Assembly (NCBI GenBank): GCA_030141605.1
Contig: JAQGDQ010000159.1
Location: forward strand, 409,727-473,726
Source: Tubiluchus corallicola
Taxonomy: Eukaryota; Priapulida; Priapulimorpha; Priapulimorphida; Tubiluchidae
Reading direction: 5' to 3'
Length of the DNA stretch: 64,000 bases
This document shows, piece after piece, positions 62,518 through 64,000 of the stretch. A model generated the notes under the pieces. The model had not been told where the DNA came from. It saw only the letters and a program-made list of their open reading frames with translations, and made no database searches. The translations under genes were made by a program, and so were the position numbers. Positions within the stretch are counted from its first letter, which is position 1. Every line of letters begins with the position of its first letter.

Positions 62518-63864
62518 ATGGGCTCAGATAGCAGCGAAGTTGTGACAATGTTAGAAAATACAACTTTTGAAGAACCAGTGCTAATAGCGTTTCAGGTCAA
62601 AATTCTGTTGTTATGTTTACTAGCAGTATTTTGTTTATTGACTGTGGTCTGCAACATTCTATTGCTGACTACAATTTGTGTCTCTTACAGTCTCAGGACG
62701 CCACCTAACGCTCATTTAGCAAATATTTGCGTGAACAGTCTGTTTATTGCAGTTAGTATGATGTTAGCGTTTGCATCAATGATAGGAATCCCTGCTAGTG
62801 TTACTTCAACATTACGCCATATCCGTGTCCAACTGTGCACAAACTCTTTGCTACAATACTGGTTTACATTTACTGTAATAGCGTTATATAGATACAAAGT
62901 CCTCAGGCATCCCACAATGCCATTTTTGCAACGCAAAATCCTAGTACGTCGTTCCATATTAGTAGCTTGGCTATTATCGCTGTCGCTGAGTACCAGTGTT
63001 GTCACGTGTAATGACGGGAACGCTCTGTTTTTTTCTTGGTGCTCGTTTGCTGATACCGAAAAATGCAGAGTCGAACTTGGCGACGGCCGCGGTTGCAGTG
63101 CGATAGTCGGCTACTGCGTGGCGCTAGTGTTCATGTTATGTTTAATTTCAATGGCGATATCTTTTCGCAAGATTTACAAGACCTTGAATCTTTCCTCCAA
63201 CCGAAATCGTGTGAACCCATTGAGCCGGTTTGCCGCTGTCCCTACAGTCAGTGAAGGTGTGACACCCGAGTATTACCATATCGAAAACAATGATTTGATG
63301 GCTATGAGAGAGGAACTCCCACGCAGACGTCAGTACCTTGTTCAAAGTAGTGGCGGATGGGTACAAGCTACATACAACGGCGACACCAAACGGATACGCT
63401 ACAAGAATAACCGCCAGGAGTCGACACAAACAGAAGATTCTCGTAGCAACCAACAGCAGATGCAGCTAAACAGTGGCAAAGCACGCCTTAGCAACACTAC
63501 TGAATTTAGCGATATAACCCAAGGAGCATCGTTGTACCAACAACGTGTTGCAAAAGCCAAATTTGCAGTCCGTCGCCAAAAAGAAACACTTTTTAGCGCT
63601 GCCAAAAACAGCCTCATCATGATCTTAATTTTCCTCCTTTGTGGAGGACCACTTTTTGTTTCGTCATTTCCCGGCGTGCATCATAATCTTTCGAAAAGCG
63701 AAACAAAGACTACTTTATTGTTCTGTCAACTCATATTCTTTTTAAATGGGCCGGCTTATTCTCTTTGGTACTTGCTCTTTAGTAAGAAAGTGCGCACTTG
63801 CCTTTTTAAATTAAAAGAAACCATTAGTGATTTAGCTGGCAACCAGTGTGGGTCGTCTTCATGA
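62518..63864 (+). CDS. Atypical rhodopsin-class (class A) orphan GPCR, intronless
   Basis: Single ORF of 448 residues with seven hydrophobic segments at about 24-53, 64-89, 107-127, 146-165, 193-216, 364-385 and 399-421, N-glycosylation site NTT (15-17) before TM1, and a long third cytoplasmic loop of about 145 residues. The class A pattern is recognisable (Asn46 in TM1, Cys107 at the start of TM3, Arg125, SKKVRTC after TM7), but key motifs are altered: the TM2 Asp is replaced (NS at 73-74), DRY reads YRY (124-126), CWxP reads CGGP (375-378) and NPxxY reads YSLWY (414-418). The ligand is unknown. These changes suggest an unusual activation mode, but the intact frame argues against a pseudogene. 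The start codon lies within TGACGTCATGG; a 5' UTR exon may exist. Confidence 0.85.
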   Translation: MGSDSSEVVTMLENTTFEEPVLIAFQVKILLLCLLAVFCLLTVVCNILLLTTICVSYSLRTPPNAHLANICVNSLFIAVSMMLAFASMIGIPASVTSTLRHIRVQLCTNSLLQYWFTFTVIALYRYKVLRHPTMPFLQRKILVRRSILVAWLLSLSLSTSVVTCNDGNALFFSWCSFADTEKCRVELGDGRGCSAIVGYCVALVFMLCLISMAISFRKIYKTLNLSSNRNRVNPLSRFAAVPTVSEGVTPEYYHIENNDLMAMREELPRRRQYLVQSSGGWVQATYNGDTKRIRYKNNRQESTQTEDSRSNQQQMQLNSGKARLSNTTEFSDITQGASLYQQRVAKAKFAVRRQKETLFSAAKNSLIMILIFLLCGGPLFVSSFPGVHHNLSKSETKTTLLFCQLIFFLNGPAYSLWYLLFSKKVRTCLFKLKETISDLAGNQCGSSS

Positions 63865-64000
63865 AGGTAATGGCTAGAATGGCTAGACATTACCTTTTTC
63901 TGTTTGTACTAAAACGAAATGCCCAGTCTGTATTATTTTAATCTAGATATTCTTTTAGTTGTATTTTTTATAGTTTGGTACTCTGGATACTAGGATTGAG
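63865..64000. other. GPCR 3' flank
   Basis: Short AT-rich 3' region after the stop, cut by the window end. No poly(A) signal is clear. Confidence 0.4.

Noticed and set aside
1-64000. CRISPR arrays, bacterial operons, rRNA genes
   Set aside because: The tandem repeats here lack regular unique spacers. Introns, poly(A) signals and gene families show a eukaryotic nuclear sequence. No rRNA segment recognised.

Overview
The window is animal nuclear DNA, AT-rich, with large multi-exon genes, GT-AG introns of 0.3-6 kb, mini- and microsatellites, LINE relics, DNA-transposon remnants and one LTR retrotransposon. The gene set (DRAM, SLC16/MCT, CYP2-type P450, cuticlin-like ZP protein, CTU2, tRNA-Arg, LIM-nebulin protein, rhodopsin-class receptor) points to a bilaterian invertebrate. 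I cannot name the species. A 605-base run of N (23807-24411) marks an assembly gap.

Layout. 904-1830: non-autonomous pogo/Tigger-like DNA element. 2105-6585 (+): DRAM-family gene, six exons seen, N-terminal exon missing. 7.3-9.4 kb: two minisatellites. 11015-20598 (+): complete monocarboxylate-transporter gene with two possible C-termini; its first intron carries LINE relics and tandem duplications. 20996-21110: a relic copy of the 3' end of the neighbouring P450 gene. 21664-25905 (-): P450 gene partly hidden by the gap; its last intron holds an 814-bp inverted-repeat element that carries a second, misplaced P450-like exon. 26-30.5 kb: intergenic, with a palindromic element, a long TA array and an unexplained segment. 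30509-45549 (+): nine-exon ZP-domain membrane protein. Its fourth intron contains an intronless CTU2 gene on the opposite strand and a tRNA-Arg(ACG) gene. 47155-58597 (-): four-exon LIM-nebulin (LASP-like) gene of 124 codons, with a Ty3/gypsy-like LTR retrotransposon in its third intron. 62518-63864 (+): intronless, atypical class A GPCR.

Exon structures were worked out by hand from splice consensus, reading-phase continuity across every junction, and family motifs remembered from known proteins. No alignment was run. The genes have unrelated functions (lysosomal membrane, metabolite transport, oxidative metabolism, extracellular matrix, tRNA thiolation, actin cytoskeleton, signalling), so the window is a normal eukaryotic neighbourhood rather than a pathway cluster. 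The most unusual structures are the inverted-repeat element with the P450-like exon at the P450 splice acceptor, the nested CTU2/tRNA pair, and the short LIM-nebulin gene that was split by a retrotransposon.
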